A stretch of 64,000 nucleotides of DNA from Herbinix sp. (GTDB taxonomy: Bacteria; Bacillota; Clostridia; Lachnospirales; Lachnospiraceae). Below the pieces are notes generated by a model that was given only the letters and a program-made list of their open reading frames with translations, searched no databases and had not been told where the DNA came from. Both the position numbers and the translations under genes were made by a program. Below, one piece after another: positions 44,055 through 53,430 of this stretch. The DNA is taken from contig JAQSYO010000004.1 in assembly GCA_029256105.1 (NCBI GenBank), forward strand, positions 228,599-292,598, written 5' to 3'. How positions within the stretch are numbered: the first letter of the stretch is position 1; every line of letters begins with the position of its first letter.

Positions 44055-44810
44055 TTAATATCTAATATATCTTTTCATAAATTTATTTAGTGTTGATCTA
44101 CGGGCATCATCAGTTTTATGGTTCAGTACAAGCCCCGCTGCCATAAATGCGATTGCACCTACAGCATAGACAACTCCTAGCGGAAGTGTACCTGTCTTTG
44201 GAATGTTAACTGGATTATCGATGCCTAAAAGCATATAATCCGTAATAACCTTAATTGCGTCCTCTGAAAGATCCCTATTTAGGCTGGTATCGGCAAGTAT
44301 CTGATTTAATTGATCAGGCCAGTCATAAGATACCTCGTTCATCGTCTCCACCAGAAAGGTAACAATAGTAACCGTAAGGCTGTCATTCATATTACTTCGT
44401 GCCATTCTCAGATATTCCATGGATTTATCGGTTTCAAAATAAATATCATCCATTGCCAGCAGATAACCAATGCAAAATTGCTGGTCTCCTGACAGGGCTG
44501 CAACATCCATGTCCTTAAGTGCTTTACCATAGATTAATTGACAATAAATTTCTGCATTATTCTTTCCTTTAACATCCCAAGATAGTGCATTGATTAATGC
44601 GGCTTTCATATCAATTGAATTTTTTTCATCAAACAGATATTCTGCCATGTCAGTTGTAATTGTATTTCGCCCGCTAGCTTCCTTCACTATGGCAATATTA
44701 TAATAAGCCCTGCTGAAAGGGGTGGATGTAACCGGTGAATCTGCATATGCCTTCTCGGTTACATAGAATAATCCAATCAATACTGTGATTATCACGATTA
44801 ATTTCTTCAT
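44055..44810 (-). CDS. Secreted protein with sortase-like C-terminal anchor
   Basis: A 251-residue protein of unknown function. A signal peptide (about 1-24) ends in KAYADSP. The body is helical. The C-terminus has IPKTGTLP, a hydrophobic segment VVYAVGAIAFMAAGLVL and a basic tail NHKTDDARRSTLNKFMKRY. This resembles an LPxTG cell-wall sorting signal with Ile replacing Leu, though the post-membrane tail is longer than usual. GGGAGG favours the second ATG (44810). No sortase lies in the window. Confidence 0.72.
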   Translation of the reverse strand: MKKLIVIITVLIGLFYVTEKAYADSPVTSTPFSRAYYNIAIVKEASGRNTITTDMAEYLFDEKNSIDMKAALINALSWDVKGKNNAEIYCQLIYGKALKDMDVAALSGDQQFCIGYLLAMDDIYFETDKSMEYLRMARSNMNDSLTVTIVTFLVETMNEVSYDWPDQLNQILADTSLNRDLSEDAIKVITDYMLLGIDNPVNIPKTGTLPLGVVYAVGAIAFMAAGLVLNHKTDDARRSTLNKFMKRYIRY

Positions 44811-45068
44811 CATTACCTCCCAAATTTCATGTTCAAATAAACTACTATTCTAGTCGCTTAGAGATTATCCAATTTAATAACAATATTATACATTAAATAG
44901 AATATAATGGCACTAGTATTTTACTTATTCTGTTATATCTTTCATGAAAAAGTATTATTATTTGCTAAAAGATATAAAGTAAATTTACCCCTACTAAAAG
45001 TCGAATACATTACCTTAGATTAGGCTCCTAGACTAACATAACTCTAAGCATTTCCGTAAAGAAGATTT
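44811..45068. other. Intergenic region without recognised feature
   Basis: AT-rich divergent gap upstream of the carbamate kinase-like gene. Nothing further was recognised. Confidence 0.4.
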
Positions 45069-45098
45069 TTGACATCAAAAGCTACTTTATGATATATT
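45069..45098 (+). promoter_or_regulatory. Sigma-A promoter of the carbamate kinase-like gene
   Basis: TTGACA at 45069-45074 and TATATT at 45093-45098 are 18 bp apart. The leader is about 45 nt. Confidence 0.65.
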
Positions 45099-45150
45099 AG
45101 TAATATAATCAAACTGTTATCATATTAGGAATTTGAAATGGAGAATAAGT

Positions 45151-46083
45151 ATGAAGAAAAAAACTATCGTAGTAGCTTTAGGAAGATGTGCATTCGGATC
45201 AAGCTTTTCAGAACAGAAAAAATCAATAATCAATGCGGCAAATGCAATCGCCGATTTGGTAGAGGATAAATACCAGGTTGTTATAACACACAGCAATGGT
45301 CCTCAGATTGGTATGCTTCACAAAGCCATGACAGAATTCAGTCGTTTGGATAATTCTTACACTGTTGCACCGATGTCGGTTTGCGGTGCGTTAAGTCAGG
45401 GCTATATCGGATATGATTTACAAAATGCGATTCGCACCGTACTTTTAGACCGTGGTATATTTAAGCCAGTATCTACCATCATCACACAGGTTCGTGTGGA
45501 TACATTCGATCCGGCATTTCAGCACCCTACCAAGGCTATTGGTCGTCTTATGACCAAAGATGAAGCTGATGAAGAGATCAAAAAAAGAAATTATGTAATT
45601 GAAGAAAACGGTGGTTATCGACGCATCGTCGCAACACCAAAGCCAATGGATATCTACGAAATCGATGCGATCAAAGCACTCGTTAAAGCAGACCAGCTTG
45701 TCATTGCTTGCGGCGGTGGTGGAATACCGGTTTTGGAACAAGGAACCGTCCTTCAAGGAGCAAGTGCGGTAATCGAAAAAGATTTGACAAGCGAAAAACT
45801 TGCCGATATGCTGGACGCCGACATATTACTATTCTTAACTGGAGTTAAAAAGGTTTCCTTGAATTATGGAACGGAAACTGAGCAACCTCAAGATATAATA
45901 ACAGCAGCTGATGCGCAAAAATACAGCACAGAGGGGCAATTTCCTATAACCTCCATGCTTCCAAAAATTGAAGCAAGTGTTAATTTTGTAACTAAGAAAG
46001 AAGGTCGCAAAGCCATAATAGGACATCTAGACTATGCACGCCAATGCGTAAATGGTCAAAGTGGCACAATCATTACAGCCTAA
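45151..46083 (+). CDS. arcC: Carbamate kinase-like protein
   Basis: A 310-residue amino-acid-kinase-family protein matching carbamate kinase along its length: HSNGPQIGM, YIGYDLQNAIR, PTKAIGRLM, ACGGGGIPV, VIEKDLTSEKLADMLDADIL and SMLPKIEAS. Carbamate kinases make ATP from carbamoyl phosphate in arginine or purine fermentation. The phosphate-binding N-terminal loop reads ALGRCAFGSS instead of the usual ALGGNA, a notable departure. TTG at 45133 is in frame, but GGAG before the ATG at 45151 supports the later start. No arginine deiminase or transcarbamylase gene is adjacent. Confidence 0.85.
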   Translation: MKKKTIVVALGRCAFGSSFSEQKKSIINAANAIADLVEDKYQVVITHSNGPQIGMLHKAMTEFSRLDNSYTVAPMSVCGALSQGYIGYDLQNAIRTVLLDRGIFKPVSTIITQVRVDTFDPAFQHPTKAIGRLMTKDEADEEIKKRNYVIEENGGYRRIVATPKPMDIYEIDAIKALVKADQLVIACGGGGIPVLEQGTVLQGASAVIEKDLTSEKLADMLDADILLFLTGVKKVSLNYGTETEQPQDIITAADAQKYSTEGQFPITSMLPKIEASVNFVTKKEGRKAIIGHLDYARQCVNGQSGTIITA

Positions 46084-46146
46084 TTCGTTGATTTTTACTT
46101 TTTCAGCCAGAACATATTCATATTATGATTTTTAAAAATTATTAAT

Positions 46147-46197
46147 GAATGTGCTATGAGCCTGCACCCTTATAAGGAGCAGATCCATAGCACATTC
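46147..46197 (+). terminator. Long hairpin after the carbamate kinase-like gene
   Basis: GAATGTGCTATG (46147-46158) and CATAGCACATTC (46186-46197) form a perfect 12-bp stem with a structured inner part. The T-run is poor, so termination is likely but not certain. Confidence 0.55.
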
Positions 46198-46369
46198 AAA
46201 GGTTAAAACGTAAGATAAACAACGTGGTCTGTCCGATCCATAAAAAACTTGTTTCCATTTTGATGTTTTATTTGTCATGTCTTTTCTCACCTTACAGTTT
46301 CTATCGTTATTTGTATATTGTTTTTGGCAATAAAAAATGCAGGCTAAAATCCGCTATGCGAGCCTTAGT

Positions 46370-46680
46370 CTACATTTTAAATTTTCTATGCTTCTTTGAA
46401 ATAATTATCTGGATAACACCTCCAAAAGCTGTGAATATAAGAACTAAGCCAATCCAAATTTCAAAGCCGGGATTACGATGAAATCTATATACCTCTTCCG
46501 CCTTCATGCCTTCAGTAATTTTCAATTCATTAAGCTCTTTTATTAACCTTCCAAGTTAATTCCCTAAAAAATTACCAATTAAATTCCGGCTGTCATGAAT
46601 ATCGAAACAATTTGCTTATTCAAGAAAAGAAGCAAAAGTGGAATCAATCCTAAAGTTCTTCCTCATTCCCCTTTGAGCAT
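46370..46680 (-). pseudogene. Decayed small membrane-protein gene
   Basis: On the minus strand three frame-disrupted pieces look like one small membrane protein. An ATG at 46680 gives MLKGE and a stop. Reading on in frame gives TLGLIPLLLLFLNKQIVSIF, a membrane helix. After a shift, an open segment ending at 46370 contains EIWIGLVLIFTAFGGVIQIII and a basic tail KKHRKFKM. Two helices and coherent sense suggest a broken gene. The last piece could instead be a live 45-residue protein starting at 46507. No family was recognised. Confidence 0.4.
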
Positions 46681-46774
46681 ATCCTTTTTGATTATACTAT
46701 GCTATAAGGTTCAAAAAGTCTAGAAGAGAGTTTATATTGAATTTCATCAATAAAATAGTCTTTAAAATGGTCGT

Positions 46775-47356
46775 TTAGTTATGGATTCCCCCCCGTTTGG
46801 CTATGTTTTCTCGATATTCTTTGGGTGACACGCCGGTCACCTTTCTGAATTGTGTATAAAATGTGGAAAGACTCTCAAAGCCGCTTTGCAGGGCAATTTG
46901 CTGGATATTGTTCTGTGTATCGGCGAGCAGTACTTTGGCGCTGTCGATGCGCAGCTGATTCAAATATTCTGATGGCGTTTTCCCGTATTGTGCATGAAAC
47001 AGCTGGATTATACGGTTCCGGCTCAAACCAAGCTCCGCGAGTTCTTCTTTCAAGCGGATGTGATCCAAAAAGTACTGTTCACAGACTGCCTTGATTTTTA
47101 CAGCAGCTTCCTTCAACGGCTGAAATTCCAGTAGGTCAGGACGACAGCGCTTGCAAGGGCGAAGTCCGCTCTCTCGTGCTTGTTCAGCAGTGTCAAAAAA
47201 AACGACATTTTCTCGCTTTGGACTTTTGGACTTGCAAGAAGGGCGACAGAAAATTCCCGTTGTTTTCACGCCGTAGAAAAATCTGCCTTCGTAGGCGGGA
47301 TCACAGGTTAGTAAAGCCCGCCATTTTTCTTCTTCGGTTAAATTCGCATCAAACAT
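46775..47356 (-). CDS. adaA: AdaA-type methylphosphotriester-DNA methyltransferase / AraC activator
   Basis: A 193-residue two-domain protein. The N-terminal Ada zinc domain has FCRPSCKSKSPKRENV and GLRPCKRCRPD, giving the four cysteines of which the first accepts a methyl group from phosphotriesters. The C-terminal AraC domain (about 95-185) includes LGLSRNRIIQLFHAQYG and GFESLSTFYTQFRKV. Methylation converts it into an activator of alkylation-repair genes. The O6-methylguanine methyltransferase gene is its upstream neighbour on the same strand. Together they match the Bacillus adaA/adaB arrangement. Confidence 0.93.
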   Translation of the reverse strand: MFDANLTEEEKWRALLTCDPAYEGRFFYGVKTTGIFCRPSCKSKSPKRENVVFFDTAEQARESGLRPCKRCRPDLLEFQPLKEAAVKIKAVCEQYFLDHIRLKEELAELGLSRNRIIQLFHAQYGKTPSEYLNQLRIDSAKVLLADTQNNIQQIALQSGFESLSTFYTQFRKVTGVSPKEYRENIAKRGGIHN

Positions 47357-47542
47357 TTTGTTCTCCCTTCAGTTTCATATAGCACATCAATCACATACTT
47401 CGTTAATATCAATAAAAATCTGTTCTCGAATTTGCTTTACTACAACCGACTTGTCAATATGTTACAAGATGATATCTATCTTATTTTTGTTTCATCGAGC
47501 GAAGTATTCTATTTCCATCCAGCAGTAATCTAATAATTTAAT

Positions 47543-48013
47543 TTAACAGTTGAAATGACTTTTTTCCAACTCCAACAATTGTTTCTTGATATCCAGACCA
47601 GCCGCATACCCCACTAATTTACTATCCGAACCGAGTACACGGTGACAGGGAGTTAGAATAAGGATCGGATTTTTGTTGTTTGCCATACCTACCGCACGGG
47701 AAGCATCCGGTTGACCGATCATCTCAGCAACCTGTTTATAGCTGCGGGTTTCTCCATACGGAATACTTCGCAAAGCTTCCCAAACTGTTTTCTGGAACTT
47801 TGTTCCTTCAGCAGCAAATGGCAAGTCAAATGTTTTGCGATTTCCCGCTAGATATCCTAAAAACTGCTTTTGGGCTTCCTTCAAAATAAGCGTTGCCTGG
47901 CCGCTGACACTGTCTTGTGTATCCTTTGCAAAGAAAAATTCCGTAATAGCTCCGTCTTGCTCTGATATTCCAACCGCACCCAAGAGGGTCTGGAAAATGA
48001 CTGTATTTTTCAT
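47543..48013 (-). CDS. Methylated-DNA-protein-cysteine methyltransferase
   Basis: A 156-residue O6-alkylguanine-DNA alkyltransferase (Ogt/AdaB-like). ILTPCHRVLGSD contains the PCHRV active site whose cysteine irreversibly accepts the methyl group. PYGETRSYKQVAEMIGQP and SRAVGMANNKNPI are the flanking DNA-binding signatures. A longer in-frame extension is open upstream, but AAAGGAGG precedes the ATG at 48013. It is followed at 46775 by AdaA, so an adaptive response unit is probable. Confidence 0.94.
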   Translation of the reverse strand: MKNTVIFQTLLGAVGISEQDGAITEFFFAKDTQDSVSGQATLILKEAQKQFLGYLAGNRKTFDLPFAAEGTKFQKTVWEALRSIPYGETRSYKQVAEMIGQPDASRAVGMANNKNPILILTPCHRVLGSDSKLVGYAAGLDIKKQLLELEKSHFNC

Positions 48014-48160
48014 AAGCTTAACCTCCTTTGCTTTTGTATATTCAGTGTACTCCATTTCATTCAGTATGTCTTCCGATTTTGCTCCATTCAATTATTAGGA
48101 AACTCTGCGGCAATATTGTTACACTATATGAATTTAATTCCTCGAAAAATCTTAATGCTA

Positions 48161-48219
48161 TAACGCGCAAAGGAAAGGAAATTATCTACTGATGATAATT
48201 TTCTTTCCTCTGTGTGTTA
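48161..48219 (-). terminator. Long stem-loop ending the YtfQRT-YjfF-type operon
   Basis: A 16-bp perfect stem (48171-48186 with 48194-48209) extends outward with G-U pairs to 48161-48169 and 48211-48219. It lies 61 bp beyond the last permease stop (48281). Confidence 0.75.
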
Positions 48220-48280
48220 TATAAAGGTGAATAATAGTTTATGCTTCACTATTTGAGTTCGAAAGACATTTTACGTCACT

Positions 48281-49348
48281 TTACTTCTTCTTCCGCGAGC
48301 AAATGACACTCTGAAGTACAATAAAGAAGCAGAGCATTGCTGCTCGTGTGATCTGTGGCCACCACGGATCCTGGCTACCAATTGCGGTAACGACCAGTAA
48401 TACGATTCCGCTTGTCAATACGCCGAATAGCGTACCGAAGATATTACCTACGCCACCGGTAAGCAGTGTTCCACCAATAATGGATGCAGCGATAGCATCC
48501 ATTTCAAGGCCTGTTGCCTGCTGAACCGAGCCGGAACGCGTGTGGAAAAGGTATAGGAACCCACCGATTCCCGCAAGCAGACCACAAAGTAAATGAGCAT
48601 TAAACCTGGTTCTCTTGACGTTTATACCTAGCATCATAGCGCTTTGGGGATTCCCGCCCACAGCATAAAAGCTGCGTCCGAGTTTTGTCTTTCTGAGCAA
48701 CCAGAACATCAAACAGACAATAATAATCGCTACGATAACGCCGTATTCCAGCTTTGATTGAATGAAAACCCCTTTCTTATTGATATCGCCTAAAAAGGGA
48801 ATCTGTATACGAGCACCTGATAACAGCTCAAAACCTGCGTTATCAACCTGTATCTGATTAACTTCTATCAAGGCTACTAAGCCTCGACCTAAGAACATGC
48901 CTGCCAGGGTAACGATAAAGGGCTGCATCTCCAGATACGCGACAAGAAACCCTTGAACCGCACCAAACATGAGGCCAATCGCCAAAGCAAGAATTAGTGT
49001 TGTAAAAAAGTTGAAGCCATAATTGTTAAGGCAAACGATACAGGACGTACAAATAAGCGCGGTGGAACCACCGACAGAAATATCAATACTACCTGTTATC
49101 ATTACAATCGAAAGTCCGCAGGCAATTACGATCAGCGCGGCGTTTTCATTGAAGAGGTTAAAGAACATCTGGATCTTGCTGAACCCTTTATCTCCAAGGA
49201 AGACAATGGAGAGTATATAGATAACAATAAAAAGTGATACCGTAATTGTCAGCAAGAAAGCTGTATCCGTCAGAGCCTCTTTGCTTTTTAACTTCTTTTG
49301 AAAACTTACGATATGGTCGGTACCCTGCGCTTTATTCAAGAATGACAT
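48281..49348 (-). CDS. yjfF: Sugar ABC transporter permease, YjfF-like
   Basis: A 355-residue permease of the RbsC/MglC (CUT2) family with about eight to ten helices. GSIDISVGGSTALICTSCIV, AGMFLGRGLVALIEV and AIAASIIGGTLLTGGVGNIFG are family landmarks. It is the last of four genes whose order (binding protein, ATPase, permease, permease) and similarity match the YtfQ-YtfR-YtfT-YjfF galactofuranose system of E. coli. The ATG at 49348 sits 1 bp past the preceding stop; AAAGGAG supports it. Substrate assignment is by family resemblance only. Confidence 0.88.
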   Translation of the reverse strand: MSFLNKAQGTDHIVSFQKKLKSKEALTDTAFLLTITVSLFIVIYILSIVFLGDKGFSKIQMFFNLFNENAALIVIACGLSIVMITGSIDISVGGSTALICTSCIVCLNNYGFNFFTTLILALAIGLMFGAVQGFLVAYLEMQPFIVTLAGMFLGRGLVALIEVNQIQVDNAGFELLSGARIQIPFLGDINKKGVFIQSKLEYGVIVAIIIVCLMFWLLRKTKLGRSFYAVGGNPQSAMMLGINVKRTRFNAHLLCGLLAGIGGFLYLFHTRSGSVQQATGLEMDAIAASIIGGTLLTGGVGNIFGTLFGVLTSGIVLLVVTAIGSQDPWWPQITRAAMLCFFIVLQSVICSRKKK

Positions 49349-49349
49349 A

Positions 49350-50456
49350 CTAACCACGCTCCTTTCCATCGCCAGTAGTCAATTTGGAAAATGCGACTTT
49401 TTTGACGAAGAAACTTTTGACCATCGGCGTTTGTATGGCTACAAGCACAATAATTATAACGGCCTTGAAGACTGGAACAGCATTTGTATTGACGTTAAGC
49501 GTGGTCAACATAGAGGTCAGTGTCTGGATGGTATACGCACCGATAATCGAGCCCGTCATATTAAATTTGCCACCACCGAGTGAATTGCCGCCGAGGGCAA
49601 CTGCCAATATAACATCCATTTCAATGCTAGGCACTATTGTATACGGATTTACAGTTTGCACTCTGCTTGACTGAACGAAACCTGCAATACCGACGCAAAG
49701 ACCCAAAATAATAAATGTCAAAAACTTAATCCGTGCAGGACCCAGACCGTTCAAGCTCGAGGATTTATCATTGATACCTACAGCTCGGGTGTACAGACCA
49801 AGGTTCGTTTTTTTCAACATAAGGATCGTTACTACAATAACAGCAATTGTAATGAATATTGGTGTCGGAATGGGAAGTCCTGGGATGAAGTTACCATAAT
49901 ACCCGAAGGAGGCTGCAGCTTTTGGCTTAAGTCCACCCATAGCCATAGAACCTATCGACCGACCTGCTGTAAAGAGAATGAGCGTTGCTACCATAGGCTG
50001 TATGTTAAATTTTGAAACAAGAATACCGTTAAAGGCTCCGCAAGCCATACCTGCAAGACAGCCAAGTAAGAGTGCAACGATGATCGGCGTTTTCAATTCG
50101 GCAGGTTGGGTTTCGCTCCCGCACAGAACTCGCATTATTACGCCGCCGACTATCGCGACTGTAGCACCTACACTGATGTCCTGACCTCTGGAGGAAGCCG
50201 TAACGAGGGTCATTCCGATGGCAAGAATAACAAGTTCCGTCGCGTTGTTTAAAATGTTGATTAAATTTCCGATCAAGACCGGATTGCCGGTACTATCACT
50301 GCCCAAGCTGATTTTCAAAAAACCCGGATTGATTAACACATTGATTAACAAAAGAAATGTAAGAAAGGCAACGGGGATAAACAATCTGTGCCGGATAAAT
50401 GCTTTCAGAACCGATGCTTGTCGGTCGGTATCAGGTTTGCTATTATTTTTGGACAT
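49350..50456 (-). CDS. ytfT: Sugar ABC transporter permease, YtfT-like
   Basis: A 368-residue CUT2 permease. TLVTASSRGQDISVGATVAIVG, ATLILFTAGRSIG and LAVALGGNSLGGGKFNMTGS are diagnostic. It overlaps the ATPase gene upstream by 14 bp and abuts the second permease. With YjfF-like it forms the channel for a sugar delivered by the YtfQ-like protein. The TASSRGQDISVG motif resembles YtfT more than ribose RbsC. Confidence 0.88.
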   Translation of the reverse strand: MSKNNSKPDTDRQASVLKAFIRHRLFIPVAFLTFLLLINVLINPGFLKISLGSDSTGNPVLIGNLINILNNATELVILAIGMTLVTASSRGQDISVGATVAIVGGVIMRVLCGSETQPAELKTPIIVALLLGCLAGMACGAFNGILVSKFNIQPMVATLILFTAGRSIGSMAMGGLKPKAAASFGYYGNFIPGLPIPTPIFITIAVIVVTILMLKKTNLGLYTRAVGINDKSSSLNGLGPARIKFLTFIILGLCVGIAGFVQSSRVQTVNPYTIVPSIEMDVILAVALGGNSLGGGKFNMTGSIIGAYTIQTLTSMLTTLNVNTNAVPVFKAVIIIVLVAIQTPMVKSFFVKKVAFSKLTTGDGKERG

Positions 50457-51966
50457 TTTGACTTACACCCCCCGCTATGGTATACATTATTTTATCCTGT
50501 GTCATATCATCACCCTTTAACTCTCCAACTACATACAGGTCACGCATAACAATCAGTCTAGAGCAGGTACGCAGCATTTCCTCAATCTCAGAGGAAATAA
50601 ACGTGATACTCATACCCTCAGAAGCAAGCTTTAGCACTAGTTTTTGAATTTCTACCTTCGTTCCTATATCAATTCCTCGTGTCGGTTCGTCGAGAATAAG
50701 ATAATCCGGGTGAGTGAGCAGCCAACGGGCAAGAATTACCTTTTGCTGATTTCCTCCTGACAATGAGTTAATGGGGGTATCTGCTGAAGCAGTTTTTATG
50801 TCTAGCAGTCTTATGTATTCATCGGCAAAGGCTTGTGTTTGTGCATTCGTGAACGGCTTGAAGAAGCCTCTCATAACCTGCAGGGCAAGTATGATATTCT
50901 CGCGGACTGATAAATCTCCAATAATCCCGTCCCGCTTCCGGTCCTCAGAAAGATATCCAATTCCTTTCTTCATGGCTTTTATTGGCGATGTTATGTTGAC
51001 ATTCTCGCCTTTGATACTCAACTTTCCTTTCATGACTTTGTCTGCGCCGAAGATTGCACGGACACACTCGCTGCGGCCAGAGCCTAGCAGCCCGGCAAAG
51101 CCCGTTACCTCTCCCTTGTATGCAGTGAAATTGAATGGCTTTATTCCAGAAGTGCTTGTAAGCCCTTCCGTATTGATTATTACTTCTCTCTCATCACCGG
51201 TACCAGGTTGCGCTTCGTTATGTATCTCTGCTAAATCACCAAGTTCCTTGCCCATCATTTTGGCAACAAGCTCAATCCGGGGCAAGTCCTTAATTAAGTA
51301 TTCTCCGACTAGCTCGCCATTACGCAAAACCGTAATTTTATCACATAACGCATATACTTGATCAAGGAAATGCGTTACAAATATAATTCCTACTCCTCTA
51401 CCTTTAAGTTCTCGCATCAATGTAAACAGTTTGGCGACCTCTTGTTCATCAAGCGAGGAGGTAGGCTCGTCAAGGATCAACACCTTGCAATCCATATCAA
51501 CAGCACGTGCAATTGCCACCATCTGTTGTACTGCTATTGAGCAGTTTGACAATTGCTGCGTTGCCTTTGCCGGTATCCCTAGTCCTTTTAGAATACTTTC
51601 AGCTCTATTGTTGCTTGCTTTCCAATTAACGATGAAATCATTGGTTCTTCCAATAAACAGATTTTCGGCAACCGTCAGGTTTGGGCACAAAGTGATTTCT
51701 TGATACACCGTGCTTATACCGAGCTTTTGGGATTCCTGAGGTGACTTGATATGAACCGGCTTATTAATTCCTTTAATGCAAATTTCTCCGGCATCCTTCG
51801 AGTAGACTCCGGTCAAAACTTTAATTAAGGTGGACTTTCCAGCTCCGTTTTCGCCCATCAAAGCGTGGATTTCACCTTCACATAAAGTGAAATTCACGCT
51901 TTGTAAGGCCCGTACGCCTGGAAAACTTTTATAAATATTCCTCATTGTAAGTACTGTATCCTGCAT
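50443..51966 (-). CDS. ytfR: Sugar ABC transporter ATP-binding protein, YtfR-like
   Basis: A 507-residue tandem ABC ATPase of the RbsA/MglA/YtfR class. Domain 1 has GENGAGKSTLIKVLTG, LILDEPTSSLDEQEV and an unusual signature (LSNCSIAVQQMVAIARAV). Domain 2 is the degenerate half with LLGSGRSECVRAIFGADK, SLSGGNQQKVILARWL and LILDEPTRGIDIG. It powers uptake through the two downstream permeases. A TTG 15 bp upstream of the chosen ATG is crowded against GGAGG, so the exact start is uncertain. Two hairpins separate it from the binding-protein gene. Confidence 0.9.
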   Translation of the reverse strand: MQDTVLTMRNIYKSFPGVRALQSVNFTLCEGEIHALMGENGAGKSTLIKVLTGVYSKDAGEICIKGINKPVHIKSPQESQKLGISTVYQEITLCPNLTVAENLFIGRTNDFIVNWKASNNRAESILKGLGIPAKATQQLSNCSIAVQQMVAIARAVDMDCKVLILDEPTSSLDEQEVAKLFTLMRELKGRGVGIIFVTHFLDQVYALCDKITVLRNGELVGEYLIKDLPRIELVAKMMGKELGDLAEIHNEAQPGTGDEREVIINTEGLTSTSGIKPFNFTAYKGEVTGFAGLLGSGRSECVRAIFGADKVMKGKLSIKGENVNITSPIKAMKKGIGYLSEDRKRDGIIGDLSVRENIILALQVMRGFFKPFTNAQTQAFADEYIRLLDIKTASADTPINSLSGGNQQKVILARWLLTHPDYLILDEPTRGIDIGTKVEIQKLVLKLASEGMSITFISSEIEEMLRTCSRLIVMRDLYVVGELKGDDMTQDKIMYTIAGGVSQNVQK

Positions 51967-52032
51967 AGTTATAATACTCAAACCTCCGATCAGACACGAT
52001 AACTAGACATTATCCTGTCATTTCTGTAATAA

Positions 52033-52224
52033 AACAACGACAGGCGGCCAACCACCTGCTGTTGTTTAACAAATGCGCGGTACCAAGATCTGCGAACAAT
52101 ATCCACATACTCGGCGCCGCGCATTACAATCAATATCTTAACCTGTTTACCTGCAAAAAATCGCCGGATTTTCAACAGAAGATTACTCTATTAAGAAAAA
52201 GCAGCTTCGCCTGCTATTCTTAAT
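52033..52224 (-). promoter_or_regulatory. Two hairpins between binding-protein and ATPase genes
   Basis: An imperfect 15-bp stem (52033-52047 with 52053-52067) and a second stem (ATTAAGAA 52190-52197 with TTCTTAAT 52217-52224, plus an inner GCAG/CTGC) lie after the binding-protein stop. They probably protect the upstream message or reduce readthrough. Confidence 0.55.
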
Positions 52225-52270
52225 CCTGTATTCAAAAATATCAGCAAAGCAAACATTTTTAAATCATGTA

Positions 52271-53245
52271 TTAATAACTACGTGCCTCAACAATGTCTTT
52301 TGTGATGGAATCACTTTCAAACATTTCTTCATCAACATAAGCATTCTTCTCAACAGTCTCGCCAGCCTCAAGTTTATTAATTAGCTTAACAATACGAGGT
52401 CCATGGAGAGGATTACACTCTACGTCAAGGTTGAATTGGCCTGCGAGAACTTTTTCAAGAGCCCACTTATTAGCATCAAAAGCAATAACCTTAACATCGC
52501 CATCATTACCGTATGTAATACCGGCAGCGTCCATAGCGTCACAAGCGCCGCGTGCCATATTGTCGTTCTCAGCATAAATAACATTAAATTCCGTACCACC
52601 TGCGATAAGATCAGCAACTGCCTGCTTAGCAAGGGTTTCGTCCCAACCTTTCATGTTTTGGTTGAATACGATTTCCCAGTTGTTTGCCTTTGCGCCGTCT
52701 TCAATCGCTTTGGAGCGACCGAGCTGAGCAGAAGATCCTGTATCGCCGCCTAGCACTACAATCTTGTTAGTATCGAGTGCTTGCTTCTTCAGCCAATCAA
52801 CAGCCTTATTGCCTTCGGCTTCGAAATCGGAGCATACCATCGCAGTGTAAAGATCCTCCGTCAAGTCAAGTTTACGATCGGCCATAATAAAGGGGATTCC
52901 AGCTTCCTTAGCAGCTTTTGCCACATCTTCCCAGCCAGCCGACTGAAGTCCTAAAACAACAAGATAGTCAACCTCTTCCTGAATGAGTTGCTGTGCCTGT
53001 GAAATTTGTTTTGCATGGTCGCCCTCACCGAAAACCATTTTTGTCTCAAAACCTGCTTCCTCAAAAGCCTCGTTGAACGACTTTGTGTTAGCCGTACGCC
53101 AGTCTGACTCGTTGGCATTTGTTTGCACTATACCAACCGTTACTTTTCCGTCTGAACTTTTTGAAGTCTCACTATCTTTCGTACCACACGCAACAAGTGA
53201 GAACATAAGTAGTAATACCAGAACTAAAGAAATTAATTTTTTCAT
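52271..53245 (-). CDS. ytfQ: Sugar-binding lipoprotein, YtfQ-like
   Basis: A 324-residue lipoprotein: signal peptide with lipobox SLVAC at about residue 19-20, followed by a type I periplasmic-binding domain. VGIVQTNANESDWRTANTKS matches the YtfQ signature around its ESxWRxA segment, and later VIAFDANKWALEKVL and ECNPLHGP contribute ligand contacts. A longer frame upstream is only ribosome-site sequence (TTGGAGGAG), so the ATG at 53245 is the start. It captures the sugar for the YtfR/YtfT/YjfF-like transporter. It closely resembles the tethered binding protein encoded just upstream. Confidence 0.9.
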   Translation of the reverse strand: MKKLISLVLVLLLMFSLVACGTKDSETSKSSDGKVTVGIVQTNANESDWRTANTKSFNEAFEEAGFETKMVFGEGDHAKQISQAQQLIQEEVDYLVVLGLQSAGWEDVAKAAKEAGIPFIMADRKLDLTEDLYTAMVCSDFEAEGNKAVDWLKKQALDTNKIVVLGGDTGSSAQLGRSKAIEDGAKANNWEIVFNQNMKGWDETLAKQAVADLIAGGTEFNVIYAENDNMARGACDAMDAAGITYGNDGDVKVIAFDANKWALEKVLAGQFNLDVECNPLHGPRIVKLINKLEAGETVEKNAYVDEEMFESDSITKDIVEARSY

Positions 53246-53430
53246 AAATATCTCCTCCAATCATTTTTAACTCAAAATATTGAGTTTACATATATGCAAG
53301 CACAATTATATACAGCTTATATGATTAAAAATACGGAGATTATTACTGTCTTTGTTTTCTTTTTTACTGCGTTTCATTTTCCGTTCGTCTTTAGTTAAGA
53401 TTCCTATGAATTTTGTTTGTTTTTTTACGA

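Noticed and set aside
46224..46481. 85-codon plus-strand ORF
   Set aside because: It lacks a ribosome site and runs antisense to the membrane-protein remnant.
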